A stretch of 64,000 bases of DNA from Marinobacter sp. X15-166B (GTDB taxonomy: Bacteria; Pseudomonadota; Gammaproteobacteria; Pseudomonadales; Oleiphilaceae), in NCBI RefSeq assembly GCF_001752365.1, contig NZ_MEIY01000001.1:1437044-1501043 (forward strand), written 5' to 3'. Position numbers and translations under genes: made by a program. The notes beneath the pieces were generated by a model. It had not been told where the DNA came from. It searched no databases and saw only the letters and a program-made list of their open reading frames with translations. Shown piece after piece: positions 37,394 to 46,533 of this stretch. Within the stretch, counting starts at the first letter, position 1. Each line of letters opens with the position of its first letter.

Positions 37394-37425
37394 GGCCACG
37401 CCGGAGGTCAAGCCCCGGTGTGGCC
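37394..37425. terminator. Inverted repeat between convergent CBS and MATE genes
   Basis: GGCCACGCCGG (37394-37404) pairs with CCGGTGTGGCC (37415-37425), one G-U pair, 10-base loop. It fills the gap between two convergent stops but has no T-run. Confidence 0.4.
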
Positions 37426-37426
37426 G

Positions 37427-38866
37427 TTACGATCGGTCCCGGCCGTGATCCGCGGATTGCGCGCACCGGGGGGCATGGGCTGCTGCACGGGCAAAAAGAA
37501 AAAACAGCCGCACCCCGAGAAGTACCCCCGCAGAAACAAGCCCGGCGGTTATTCCGACCCAGAATCCCGCCGCGCCCATCGCGGGCACGACCAGGTCGGT
37601 GAAGGTGAGTGTGTGCCCCATTGGTAAACCGAGTCCCCAGAATGAAAACAGCATAATCGCCATGGGCCAGCGGGTGTCTTTATAACCCCGCAACGCACTG
37701 ATGCAGGTGATCTGGATGACGTCGGCTATCTGGAACACGGCGGCGTACATCAACAGTGACAGGGTGACCGCCTGCACCGCAGGATCGCTGGTATAGAGCG
37801 CGGCAATGGGCGCCTTGAAGATAAACAGCAAGCTGGCAAACAACAGGGCGATGGCCGCAGCCAGGATGAGCGCGCTGCGGGACAGGAGTCTGGCGCTCGC
37901 CGGTGCCCGCGCGCCTACCAGAAAACTCACCCGCAACGTGAGTGCCATACCCAGACTCAGGGGCAGCATGAACACCACCGAAACCACGTTCAGGGCGATC
38001 TGATGCCCGGCCACCACCACCGGTCCCAGGGGCGCCAGGAATAGCGCAATCACCGAAAACATGCTGGCTTCCACAAAAATGGTAAAGCCAATGGGGATAC
38101 CCAGCCGGAGGATATAGCGGATGGTTGGCAGGTCGGGTTTCAGCCACCCCGCCAGCAGGTTGAAGCGCCGGAACGCTCTGCTGCGATTCAGATAGATCAG
38201 CAGGCCGATGGCCGCTATGCCGTTGGAAATGGAGGTGGCCCAGCCACAGCCGATACCGCCCATCGCCGGCAGCCCGAGCTTGCCGTAGATGAAAATGTAA
38301 TTAAGCGGCAAATTGATCAGCATGCCCAGCATGGAAAACGCCATGATCACCTGGGTGCGCCCCAGCCCATCGGTCAGCCCCCGCAGCGCGGTGATCAGCA
38401 ACAACGCCGGAATGCCCCAGGCAAACGCTCGCAGGTACCCCTGGGTGATGCGGGCGGTACCGGATTCCAGCCGCAGCACTTCCAACACCGGGTGCACGCT
38501 GGTCAGCAGCAGGATCATAATCAGTGCCCCCGCACCGGCGATGTAGATGCCCTGCCAGGTGACCGGCATGATCTGGCTGAAGGTTCTGGCCCCACGAAAA
38601 CCGGAGATGATCGGCTGCAGCGCACTCAGTGTGCCCATGAACAGCAAAAACAGCGGCATCCACAAGCTGCTGCCGATACCGACCCCGGCCAGATCTTCGG
38701 CGCTGGCGTGGCCGGCCATCACCGTATCAATGACCCCGTTGCCCATTTGAGCAAGCTGGGCAATCAGGATCGGTCCCCCGAGCGTGGCCAGCACATTCCA
38801 CTCGCTCAGGGTCCGCTGCAACAGCGGCTGCCGGTTTTCAGGGATGGGTTGGTGTGTCTGGTCCAT
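37427..38866 (-). CDS. MATE-family multidrug efflux transporter
   Basis: A 479-residue antiporter with 12 predicted helices. The start is set at 38866 (MDQTHQPIPENRQPLLQRT), since the open frame upstream overlaps folE and has no family text. MATE features include LGGPILIAQLAQMGNGVIDTVMAGHAS and, in the second half, LGIPIGFTIFVEASMF. NorM-like members expel cationic drugs with Na+ or H+. It diverges from folE. Confidence 0.87.
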   Translation of the reverse strand: MDQTHQPIPENRQPLLQRTLSEWNVLATLGGPILIAQLAQMGNGVIDTVMAGHASAEDLAGVGIGSSLWMPLFLLFMGTLSALQPIISGFRGARTFSQIMPVTWQGIYIAGAGALIMILLLTSVHPVLEVLRLESGTARITQGYLRAFAWGIPALLLITALRGLTDGLGRTQVIMAFSMLGMLINLPLNYIFIYGKLGLPAMGGIGCGWATSISNGIAAIGLLIYLNRSRAFRRFNLLAGWLKPDLPTIRYILRLGIPIGFTIFVEASMFSVIALFLAPLGPVVVAGHQIALNVVSVVFMLPLSLGMALTLRVSFLVGARAPASARLLSRSALILAAAIALLFASLLFIFKAPIAALYTSDPAVQAVTLSLLMYAAVFQIADVIQITCISALRGYKDTRWPMAIMLFSFWGLGLPMGHTLTFTDLVVPAMGAAGFWVGITAGLVSAGVLLGVRLFFLFARAAAHAPRCAQSADHGRDRS

Positions 38867-39023
38867 GATCAAGACCTTGCGATGGCGTGGGTCCGCAGCT
38901 GGGACGTTCGGATGAAATGTTACCGGAAACGTCATTGTGACGTGCATAAGGGAAGGTGCTTGTGGATAATGGCCTGTTCTCCGTATGCCGGAGTAACATT
39001 CTTGAAGTAGCTGCAGTGAACTG

Positions 39024-39683
39024 ATGCCAAAATCGGAACCCAACATGTTGAGCCCTGAAGCCCTGGCGGTGCAGACCGCCCTGATCGAGCGTGGACTGGA
39101 AACACCCCTGAACGAAAATGTGCTGACCCGTGATCAGAAAGTCGAGCGCATTCAGGGCCTGATGGCGGAAGTCGTCGCCACCCTGGGGCTGGATCTGAAC
39201 GATGACAGCCTGACCGAGACACCGGCGCGGATCGCACGGATGTACGTGGACGAGGTGTTTTCCGGCCTCGACTACCGGCAGTTCCCGAAAATGTCGCGCA
39301 TTGACAACAAAATGGGCGTGGATGAAATGATCCGGGTGCGCGACGTGGCGGTGTTGAGCACCTGTGAACACCACTTCGTCATCATTGATGGCTTCGCCAA
39401 GGTGGCGTATCTGCCCGCTGCCAAGGTGATCGGCCTGTCCAAGATCAATCGCATCGTGCGCTTTTTTGCCCAGCGTCCCCAGGTGCAGGAACGACTCACT
39501 CAGCAGGTGCTGGTCGCCCTGCAAACCTTGCTCGAAACCGAGGACGTCGCGGTGCACATCCAGGCGACCCATTATTGTGTGAAGGCGCGGGGCGTAGCCG
39601 ACGCCAACTCGGAAACCGAAACCCTCGCCCTGGGTGGTGTATTCAAAACCGATCCCGCCCGCCGGCGTGAATTTCTGGACTGA
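39024..39683 (+). CDS. folE: GTP cyclohydrolase I
   Basis: A 219-residue enzyme that converts GTP to dihydroneopterin triphosphate, the first step to folate. The zinc ligands are seen in [13 protein letters not shown] and CVKARGVAD. Core text [21 protein letters not shown] is typical. The start is uncertain: no clear ribosome-binding site is seen at 39024, and ATG 39045 is an alternative. Confidence 0.93.
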   Translation: MPKSEPNMLSPEALAVQTALIERGLETPLNENVLTRDQKVERIQGLMAEVVATLGLDLNDDSLTETPARIARMYVDEVFSGLDYRQFPKMSRIDNKMGVDEMIRVRDVAVLSTCEHHFVIIDGFAKVAYLPAAKVIGLSKINRIVRFFAQRPQVQERLTQQVLVALQTLLETEDVAVHIQATHYCVKARGVADANSETETLALGGVFKTDPARRREFLD

Positions 39684-39688
39684 TTGCT

Positions 39689-40555
39689 ATGGCGTTACTG
39701 GTTTTTGTCACCGTGTTGTGGGCGTTTTCGTTCAGCCTGATCGGCGAATATCTGGCCGGTCAGGTGGACAGTGATTTTGCCGTGCTCAGTCGCGTCGTGC
39801 TGGGGGCGCTGGCGTTTTTGCCGCTGACCCGCTGGCGGGGAGTGCCCGGGCGCCTGCAGCTGGGCATTATGGTCACCGGTGCGTTGCAATTCGGGGTAAC
39901 TTACCTGTGCCTGTACCGTTCCTTCAGTTATCTGACGGTGCCAGAGGTGCTGCTGTTCACCATCTTTACCCCGCTGTACGTCACCCTGATCGACGACGCC
40001 TTCAACCGACGCTTTTCACCGGTAGCCCTGCTGGCGGCCGCCGTGGCGACCCTGGGCGCGGGCATCATCCGGTACGACGGGTTAAGTGACAGTTTCATCA
40101 CCGGCTTTTTGCTGTTGCAGCTGGCCAACTTCACCTTTGCCGCCGGCCAGGTCGGGTATAAGCACCTGATGCGCGACAACCCCCTGACACTGCCCGCCTA
40201 CCGCACTTTCGGGTATTTCTTTTTCGGAGCCCTGGTGATTGCCGGCCCTTCGTTTCTGATCTTCGGTGACCCCACCCGCATGCCGACCACCGGCACTCAG
40301 TGGGGCATACTGGTGTGGTTGGGGCTGGCCGCGTCCGGGCTGGGCATGTACCTGTGGAACCGGGGCGCCTGCCTGGTCGATGCGGGTACGCTGGGGATCA
40401 TGAACAATATGTTGGTACCGGCCGGCTTGCTGGTCAATCTGGTGATCTGGAACCGGGATGCCGACCTGTTGCGGCTGGGGGTAGGCGGCAGTGTGATCGT
40501 GCTGTCGCTGGTCCTGAACGCCCGTTACCACCCCCGGGCCAGACTGGCGGTGTGA
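39689..40555 (+). CDS. EamA/DMT-family transporter
   Basis: A 288-residue membrane protein of ten helices in two EamA halves. The text LYRSFSYLTVPEVLLFTIFTPLYVTLIDD is like the carboxylate/amino-acid/amine transporter group (YtfF-like). It starts 5 bases after the folE stop and is probably co-transcribed. Substrate unknown. Confidence 0.82.
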   Translation: MALLVFVTVLWAFSFSLIGEYLAGQVDSDFAVLSRVVLGALAFLPLTRWRGVPGRLQLGIMVTGALQFGVTYLCLYRSFSYLTVPEVLLFTIFTPLYVTLIDDAFNRRFSPVALLAAAVATLGAGIIRYDGLSDSFITGFLLLQLANFTFAAGQVGYKHLMRDNPLTLPAYRTFGYFFFGALVIAGPSFLIFGDPTRMPTTGTQWGILVWLGLAASGLGMYLWNRGACLVDAGTLGIMNNMLVPAGLLVNLVIWNRDADLLRLGVGGSVIVLSLVLNARYHPRARLAV

Positions 40556-40661
40556 TCTCCGCCGCTACACGCCGGCGGGCAGGTTCGCCGTTTCACCGTA
40601 AAGCCACTGCAGATCCGGGGCCCCGCTGCGGGCCCCGGCTGCTGACAGGAATCAGACTGCA

Positions 40662-42233
40662 ATGAGGAAGAATCTCCCGGTTACGCAAACCGAAGCCCGC
40701 ATGCGCGAGGGCGGACGTTTGATTACCACCACCAATCTCAAAGGTGTGATCACGTACTGTAATGATGAATTTGCCGAGATCAGCGGGTTCCGCCCCGAAG
40801 AGCTGATTGGTCAGGCTCACAACATCATCCGCCACCCGGATATGCCGCCGGCGGTGTTCAAGGGTATGTGGGAGACCATCCGGGCGGGCAAACCGTGGAT
40901 GGGGATCGTAAAAAACCGCGCCAAAAACGGTGATTTTTACTGGGTCAGCGCCTACGTCACCCCTATCTGGGAACGCGGGCAGATGGTGGGCTACGAGTCG
41001 GTGCGCGTCGAACCGAGCCGAGAGCAGGTCGCCCGTGCCGCCAGCGTCTACCAAAAACTGAACGCCGGCGGGTCGGTGGTGGGCAAGGCTGGCCGGGCGC
41101 TGCTGGTGGCCCGCTCCTCCTGGCCCTTGCTGCTGTCGCTGCTGATCAGTCTGGCTGCGCTCGGGCTCAGTCATACCGGCGCCATGGTGACGACCCTGAT
41201 CATCGCCCATGTCATTGGCGGGGTGGCGTTTCACCGGGTGCTGGCCGCGCGCCTGCAGCGGGTGATTGATCTGCGGCCGGATGCGTTTACCGACCCGTTG
41301 GTGGCACTCACCTACACCGCGGAGCAGGGGTTGTTTGCACGCCTGTCCATGGTGCTGCTGAGTGAGGACGCGCGCATCCGTACGGCGCTGGCACGGGTCG
41401 AAGATCAGGCCGAGATCCTGCAGGCCAAAGCCCACGACAGCATGCGCCTGATCCGGGAAGGGGCTGAAGCCATCGCCCTGCAGCGCAGTGAGACCGATCA
41501 AACGGCGTCGGCGATGAACGAAATGACCGCGTCCATTCAGGAGGTCACCGAAAGTGTGAGCCACAACGCCCGGGAAGCGGAACAGGTGAGCCGGCTCGCA
41601 GCCAGCGGTGGCGAGGTCAGCGCCCAGGCCCTGGCCTCCATCGAACAACTGGTCGAGGAGGTCAACGGCATTGGCGGGGCAATTGGCAAACTGGGGGAGT
41701 CGACGCACAGCATCGGTGAGGCCGCACAACTGATCTCCGACATCGCCGAGCAGACCAACCTGCTGGCGCTGAACGCCGCTATTGAAGCCGCCCGCGCCGG
41801 CGAACAGGGACGGGGCTTTGCGGTGGTGGCGGACGAGGTGCGTTCGCTGGCCGCCCGCACCCGCGATTCCACCAGCAGAATCCAGCAGGTGATTGACGAT
41901 TTCCGCCAGCAGGTGGAAGTGGCGGTGCAGGCCACCCGGGAAGGGGAAAGTGTCGCCATTGCAGGGCTCGACAGGGTCCGCGCCGCAGAACAATCCCTGC
42001 AGGAGGTGATGGCGTCCATCGACCGTATCTCCGACAGTTTCATCAGCATGTCCGCCGCCTTCGAAGAGCAGAGCCAAGTGGCTGATGGCATCAACCGGCA
42101 GGTGGTGGAGATCGCCGAACTGGCGGATAGCAGCACCGAGAAAGCGGGTGCGGCCCGCAGAACCAGTGAAGAAACCAGCGAAATGTCCCAGGGGCTGAAA
42201 GATCTGGTGGTCCGTTTTATCAATAAAAACTGA
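40662..42233 (+). CDS. PAS-containing methyl-accepting chemotaxis protein (Aer-like)
   Basis: A 523-residue receptor. An N-terminal PAS domain (residues 20-115; [18 protein letters not shown], then [17 protein letters not shown]) resembles the FAD-binding redox sensor of Aer. Two short hydrophobic segments follow (about 148-190). The C-terminal signalling hairpin holds the invariant [32 protein letters not shown]. It would couple cell energy state to CheA. No other che gene is near. Confidence 0.88.
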   Translation: MRKNLPVTQTEARMREGGRLITTTNLKGVITYCNDEFAEISGFRPEELIGQAHNIIRHPDMPPAVFKGMWETIRAGKPWMGIVKNRAKNGDFYWVSAYVTPIWERGQMVGYESVRVEPSREQVARAASVYQKLNAGGSVVGKAGRALLVARSSWPLLLSLLISLAALGLSHTGAMVTTLIIAHVIGGVAFHRVLAARLQRVIDLRPDAFTDPLVALTYTAEQGLFARLSMVLLSEDARIRTALARVEDQAEILQAKAHDSMRLIREGAEAIALQRSETDQTASAMNEMTASIQEVTESVSHNAREAEQVSRLAASGGEVSAQALASIEQLVEEVNGIGGAIGKLGESTHSIGEAAQLISDIAEQTNLLALNAAIEAARAGEQGRGFAVVADEVRSLAARTRDSTSRIQQVIDDFRQQVEVAVQATREGESVAIAGLDRVRAAEQSLQEVMASIDRISDSFISMSAAFEEQSQVADGINRQVVEIAELADSSTEKAGAARRTSEETSEMSQGLKDLVVRFINKN

Positions 42234-42393
42234 TGGTTAATTGAGCGCTAACCGGGCGGGTGGCCGCCCCGGTGCAGCTTCGGCTGGTAACCCGAACCCA
42301 CTGCTGGCAAAATTCTGCAACAACGGCCGTCGTTTTAGCGGCGGCCCCCCCCGCGTTCTGTGAAGATACTCATACAAAGACAGGATTTTAATA

Positions 42394-43806
42394 ATGACAA
42401 GTTCCAACCGCCCGGCGGGTGACTCTGTACAGCCAGGACGTGGCCTGTGGTCGTCCCGCATGGCTTTTATTCTTGCGGCGACCGGTTCGGCCGTCGGCCT
42501 GGGCAACGTGTGGAAATTCCCGTACATCACCGGAGAAAACGGGGGTGGTGCCTTCGTGCTGGTGTATCTGGCGTGCATTGCTGTCATCGGCGTGCCGATC
42601 ATGATGGCCGAGATCTTCATCGGCCGCAGTGGCCGTCATGATCCGGTGTCCAGCATGCGGCTGGTGGCCGAGCGCAACCTCAATTCACCGCACTGGCGTA
42701 TTTCGGCCGTTGTCGGGGTGATCGCCGCGTTCGTGATTCTGTCATTTTACTCGGTGATCGGGGGCTGGGCCGCCTCCTTTGTCGGGCATGCGGCGATGGG
42801 CGACTTCACCGGCAAGGACGCCGAGGCCATCGGCGGTATCTTCTCCGGGTTGCTGGCCAGTCCGGTGATGCTGATGGTCTGGCACAGTCTGTTCATGATT
42901 CTGGTGACCGTGGTGGTGGCCCGGGGGCTCAAGTCGGGCCTGGAAAAAGCGGTCACCATTCTCATGCCGGCTTTGCTGGTCCTGCTGCTGATCACCGTCG
43001 GCTACGCCGCCACTACCGGGCATTTTGGGGCCGCGGCGTCGTTTCTGTTCAAACCCGATTTCGGCGCGCTGACCATCGGTGGGGTGCTGACCGCATTGGG
43101 GCACGCCTTTTTTACTCTGAGTCTGGGAATGGCAATCATGATGGCTTACGGCTCCTACCTCGGGCGCGACATCAACGTGGGGCGCACGGCCATCACCATC
43201 TCCCTGCTGGACACAGTGGTGGCGTTACTGGCCGGGCTGGCGATATTCCCGATTGTGTTTGCCAACGGCTTGGAGGCGGGTGCCGGACCGGGGCTCATTT
43301 TCCAAACCCTGCCGCTGGCTTTCGGCCAGATGCCCATGGGCAGTCTGTTCGGAACCCTGTTCTTCGTGCTGCTGGTGTTCGCCGCCTGGACCTCGGGAAT
43401 TTCCCTGCTGGAGCCGGTGGTGGAGTGGGCTGAAGAAAAATTCAGCATGACCCGGCGGGGCAGCGCGGTGGCGATGGGCTTTGCCTGCTGGTTGCTGGGT
43501 ATCGCTTCGGTGCTGTCCTTAAATGAATGGTCCGGGTTTGCCCCATTGGGGATGTTTGCCGCCTTTGAAGGCATGACCATTTTCGATTTGCTGGATTACT
43601 TCACCGCCAACTTCATGTTGCCCATCTCCGGTCTGCTGACCGCCATATTTGTCGGCTGGTTTGTCGCCAAAGAGTCCATTCAGCAAGACCTGGCGTTGTC
43701 GGCGTCCGCCTTCACCCTGTGGATCAACCTGCTGCGCTTCATCACCCCCGTGGCGGTTATCCTGGTGTTCGTTTATACCCTGTTCGGCGACCAGTTGTTC
43801 GGCTGA
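42394..43806 (+). CDS. Sodium-dependent (SNF/NSS-family) transporter
   Basis: A 470-residue symporter with 11 to 12 helices. The first helix carries the LeuT-type Na+ site text GSAVGLGNVWKFPYITGENGGGAF. Later text LSLGMAIMMAYGSYL is the unwound helix 6 region. It likely takes up an amino acid with Na+. The ligand cannot be read from the sequence. Confidence 0.88.
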   Translation: MTSSNRPAGDSVQPGRGLWSSRMAFILAATGSAVGLGNVWKFPYITGENGGGAFVLVYLACIAVIGVPIMMAEIFIGRSGRHDPVSSMRLVAERNLNSPHWRISAVVGVIAAFVILSFYSVIGGWAASFVGHAAMGDFTGKDAEAIGGIFSGLLASPVMLMVWHSLFMILVTVVVARGLKSGLEKAVTILMPALLVLLLITVGYAATTGHFGAAASFLFKPDFGALTIGGVLTALGHAFFTLSLGMAIMMAYGSYLGRDINVGRTAITISLLDTVVALLAGLAIFPIVFANGLEAGAGPGLIFQTLPLAFGQMPMGSLFGTLFFVLLVFAAWTSGISLLEPVVEWAEEKFSMTRRGSAVAMGFACWLLGIASVLSLNEWSGFAPLGMFAAFEGMTIFDLLDYFTANFMLPISGLLTAIFVGWFVAKESIQQDLALSASAFTLWINLLRFITPVAVILVFVYTLFGDQLFG

Positions 43807-43812
43807 CGGACC

Positions 43813-43844
43813 CTGCTCACCGTGGCTCCGGTCATGGTGAGCAG
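43813..43844. terminator. Inverted repeat between convergent SNF and hypothetical genes
   Basis: CTGCTCACC (43813-43821) pairs with GGTGAGCAG (43836-43844) around a 14-base loop, directly after the SNF stop. No T-run follows. Confidence 0.4.
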
Positions 43845-43857
43845 CCCCGGGTGGGGA

Positions 43858-44436
43858 TTAATCATCTTCCGGGTCAGTAGCGGCCCGCAGTGCCTCCAGG
43901 TGCGGTTTGACCGCCCGGACGTCATCTGCAGGGGCGTTGCCCGCCTGCGCCATGGCCGACATGGCCCCGCCCATCATGGCTTTGAATTGCTCCTTTTGCG
44001 CCGCCGTCAGGTTGGGGTTGTTGTCCAGTTCGGCCAGGGCGTTCTCCATTTCCTGCGCCATGCGCGGGTCCTGATTCTCCATTTCTAATGCCATCCAGGC
44101 GTGGAATATACGGTCTCCGGTCTGGGCCCATTGATCCGGGTTGGCGAATCCGTGGCGTTTCACCACGCCGGCGAGTTTGTCGTAGACCGAATGTCCCTTG
44201 ATGCTCTGCAGGGATTTGGAGAAAACGTGTTCCATATCCGGCATGGACAAATCCGCTGCCTCGCTGGCGTCGAGATCCTCGGTCAGCGCCTCGAATTCAT
44301 CCTCCATGGTGCTCAGCTCCTCCAGGCTGGCAATGAAATTGGTGATCGTCCGGTCGCTGAGCGTGTCAGCGTGGCTGTAGGTGGCGACCAGCAGGGTGGT
44401 GATCACCAGGGCTCGGACGAGGTTTATCGCATTCAT
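43858..44436 (-). CDS. Exported hypothetical protein
   Basis: A 192-residue protein. The start at 44436 has AAGGAG 8 bases upstream, and a signal peptide ends TYSHA-DTL. The mature part is helical, acidic and Met-rich (DMEHVFSK; RMAQEMENALAELDNNPNLTAAQKEQFKAMMGGAMSAMAQ), and ends ATDPEDD. It resembles small periplasmic helical proteins but matches no family I can name. Confidence 0.7.
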   Translation of the reverse strand: MNAINLVRALVITTLLVATYSHADTLSDRTITNFIASLEELSTMEDEFEALTEDLDASEAADLSMPDMEHVFSKSLQSIKGHSVYDKLAGVVKRHGFANPDQWAQTGDRIFHAWMALEMENQDPRMAQEMENALAELDNNPNLTAAQKEQFKAMMGGAMSAMAQAGNAPADDVRAVKPHLEALRAATDPEDD

Positions 44437-44609
44437 GGCACACACTCCTTATGATTTAAGGGCTCAAACAAACCCGGGGATGGCTACAACATAGGCCGGT
44501 TTTGGCGGTTTCGGCAAGTGGCGGTATGCCGGGGTCGCGGATATTTTTTGCGCCGGCGGTGAACCTTTCCCCCTGCACGGGCGTCTATACACCAAGGCAG
44601 GAGAAGACC

Positions 44610-45770
44610 ATGAAACATATATTGCGGTATTTCATTCTCGCCCTGATGGCCGGGTTGCTCGGCTTTCAGGTGAATGCAGCGGACTCCACCGGGGCATCCC
44701 GCTATGCGCCTGACGAACCGGGGCTGGCGGTCGCGACCTTTGCCGGGGGGTGCTTCTGGTGTGTGGAGGCCGGATTCGAAAAAATTCCAGGGGTGGTTGA
44801 AGCGGTGTCCGGGTACAGCGGCGGTGACGAGCCGGATCCGACCTATAAGACCGTGTCGTCCGGGGCGACCGGGCACACCGAGGCGGTGCAGGTGTATTAC
44901 GACCCCAAGGTGATCACCTATGAAGGGTTACTGCAGGGGTTGTGGCGCATGATGGATCCGACGGATGCCAACGGCCAGTTTGTTGACCGGGGGCAGCAGT
45001 ACCGGCCGGCGGTGTTCTACCAGAACGACAGGGAACGGCGTCTGGCCACTGAGGCCAAGGCCGCGCTTGACGCTTCGGGGGTGTACGAACAACCGGTGGT
45101 GATTGAAATCGTGCCGCTGACGCGCTTCTATGCGGCGGAGGAGTACCACCAGGATTATTACAAAAAGAACCCGGTACGTTACAAGTTCTATACCTTCAAT
45201 TCCGGTCGCTACCAGTTTGTGGACAAGGTGTGGGGGGAACAACGCCACGTCGATTTCTCCCAGTATCGGCCGACCACGGAGGCTGACGGGGTCGCCGAGC
45301 CGGAGCCGCAGGGCTTCGATGAGCACAGCTTCGTCAAGCCCGCCGATCGCGAGCTCAAGCGGCGGCTGACCCCGCTCCAGTATCAAGTCACCCAGAACGA
45401 CGCCACCGAACGCGCCTTTGCCAACCCCTACTGGGACAACACCCGGGCCGGCATATACGTGGACGTGGTCTCCGGTGAACCGTTGTTTTCCTCCGCGGAC
45501 AAATACCGCTCGGGCACCGGTTGGCCCAGCTTTACCCGCCCCATCAGACCCGATGCGGTAGTGGAAAAAGAAGACCGCTCCTGGTTCGGAGTGCGCACTG
45601 AAATCCGCAGCCGGGTGGCCGATTCCCACCTGGGTCACGTCTTTGACGACGGTCCGGCCCCCGCCGGTCTGCGTTATTGCATGAATTCGGCGGCGCTGCG
45701 GTTTATTCCTCTGGAGCAGATGGCGGCGGCCGGGTACGGTGAATACCTCGACCAGGTGGCCGGAAATTAG
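44610..45770 (+). CDS. msrAB: Exported MsrA-MsrB methionine sulfoxide reductase fusion
   Basis: A 386-residue protein started at ATG 44610 with AGGAG upstream. A signal peptide (residues 1-23, ending QVNAA) is followed by MsrA with catalytic Cys48 in FAGGCFWC, then MsrB ([21 protein letters not shown]; catalytic Cys in [12 protein letters not shown]). The usual MsrB zinc cysteines are replaced (SGEPLF, GTGWPSF), so MsrB is the zinc-free form. It repairs both sulfoxide isomers in periplasmic proteins. Confidence 0.92.
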   Translation: MKHILRYFILALMAGLLGFQVNAADSTGASRYAPDEPGLAVATFAGGCFWCVEAGFEKIPGVVEAVSGYSGGDEPDPTYKTVSSGATGHTEAVQVYYDPKVITYEGLLQGLWRMMDPTDANGQFVDRGQQYRPAVFYQNDRERRLATEAKAALDASGVYEQPVVIEIVPLTRFYAAEEYHQDYYKKNPVRYKFYTFNSGRYQFVDKVWGEQRHVDFSQYRPTTEADGVAEPEPQGFDEHSFVKPADRELKRRLTPLQYQVTQNDATERAFANPYWDNTRAGIYVDVVSGEPLFSSADKYRSGTGWPSFTRPIRPDAVVEKEDRSWFGVRTEIRSRVADSHLGHVFDDGPAPAGLRYCMNSAALRFIPLEQMAAAGYGEYLDQVAGN

Positions 45771-45783
45771 TACCCCGTCCGGC

Positions 45784-46524
45784 TCAGAGCCACAGATCCG
45801 CCAGCGGCGTCTCCGGGCTGAAGTGATGCTGAATCTGGGCTTGCAACAGTTCAGCCGTCGCCAGGGCGTCGGTGAGGGCGTTGTGCGGGGGGTAGTGGGG
45901 CAGGCGGTAGCGCACCCGGCAGTCCGGCAAGCGCACCGATATCGGTTTTTTGCCTTGCACCCACTGGGCCCACCAACCGGGGCTGCGTTTCGGGTGCAGG
46001 TAAGACTCGATGGCGATGGTATCAATCACCGGGAACTGGATACCCTCCCCCAGCCGGGCCTGCAGGGCAACATCCAGAAACGGCCGCTCGATGTGACGGT
46101 AGTGCACCACCGCGATACGTCCGGCCATGACACTCAGGATCTCGTCCAGAACCTCGTCAATATCCGGAGCATCCTCGATATCCGAGTGGGTAATCCCGTG
46201 GATGGTGACGGAGGTCGGGTGCAGGGGTACCTGGGGGCGCAACAGCCAGTGGTGCGCCCCGGCGACCCGTATCCGTGCCAGCTCAAATGGCAGCAGGCCA
46301 ATGCTGACAATGGAATCGTCCACCGGGCTCAGCCCCGTGGTCTCGAAATCCATCGCCACCATCGGCACTTCAGCCATCGGCGTTTCCGGATCCGGCCAGC
46401 CCGCCTGATAAAAGGCTTGCAAACGGGGGTCCACGGTTTCGGCTTGCAGCTTGCGCAACCGCTCGGGCCAGCTCAGCTTGCGGGCCGCCCCGGATTTCAA
46501 ATGTCGTGTGCGTGAATACAGCAT
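45784..46524 (-). CDS. DnaQ-like 3'-5' exonuclease
   Basis: A 246-residue DEDDh exonuclease. Exo I is VAMDFETTGL (Asp59, Glu61). Exo III is HNALTDALATAE near residue 215. It resembles the epsilon-like exonuclease encoded beside cNMP/CBS/DUF294 genes in many proteobacteria, and here too it lies 9 bases after that gene on the same strand. Role probably in repair or RNA/DNA turnover; unproven. Confidence 0.85.
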   Translation of the reverse strand: MLYSRTRHLKSGAARKLSWPERLRKLQAETVDPRLQAFYQAGWPDPETPMAEVPMVAMDFETTGLSPVDDSIVSIGLLPFELARIRVAGAHHWLLRPQVPLHPTSVTIHGITHSDIEDAPDIDEVLDEILSVMAGRIAVVHYRHIERPFLDVALQARLGEGIQFPVIDTIAIESYLHPKRSPGWWAQWVQGKKPISVRLPDCRVRYRLPHYPPHNALTDALATAELLQAQIQHHFSPETPLADLWL

Positions 46525-46533
46525 GACCAGGCC

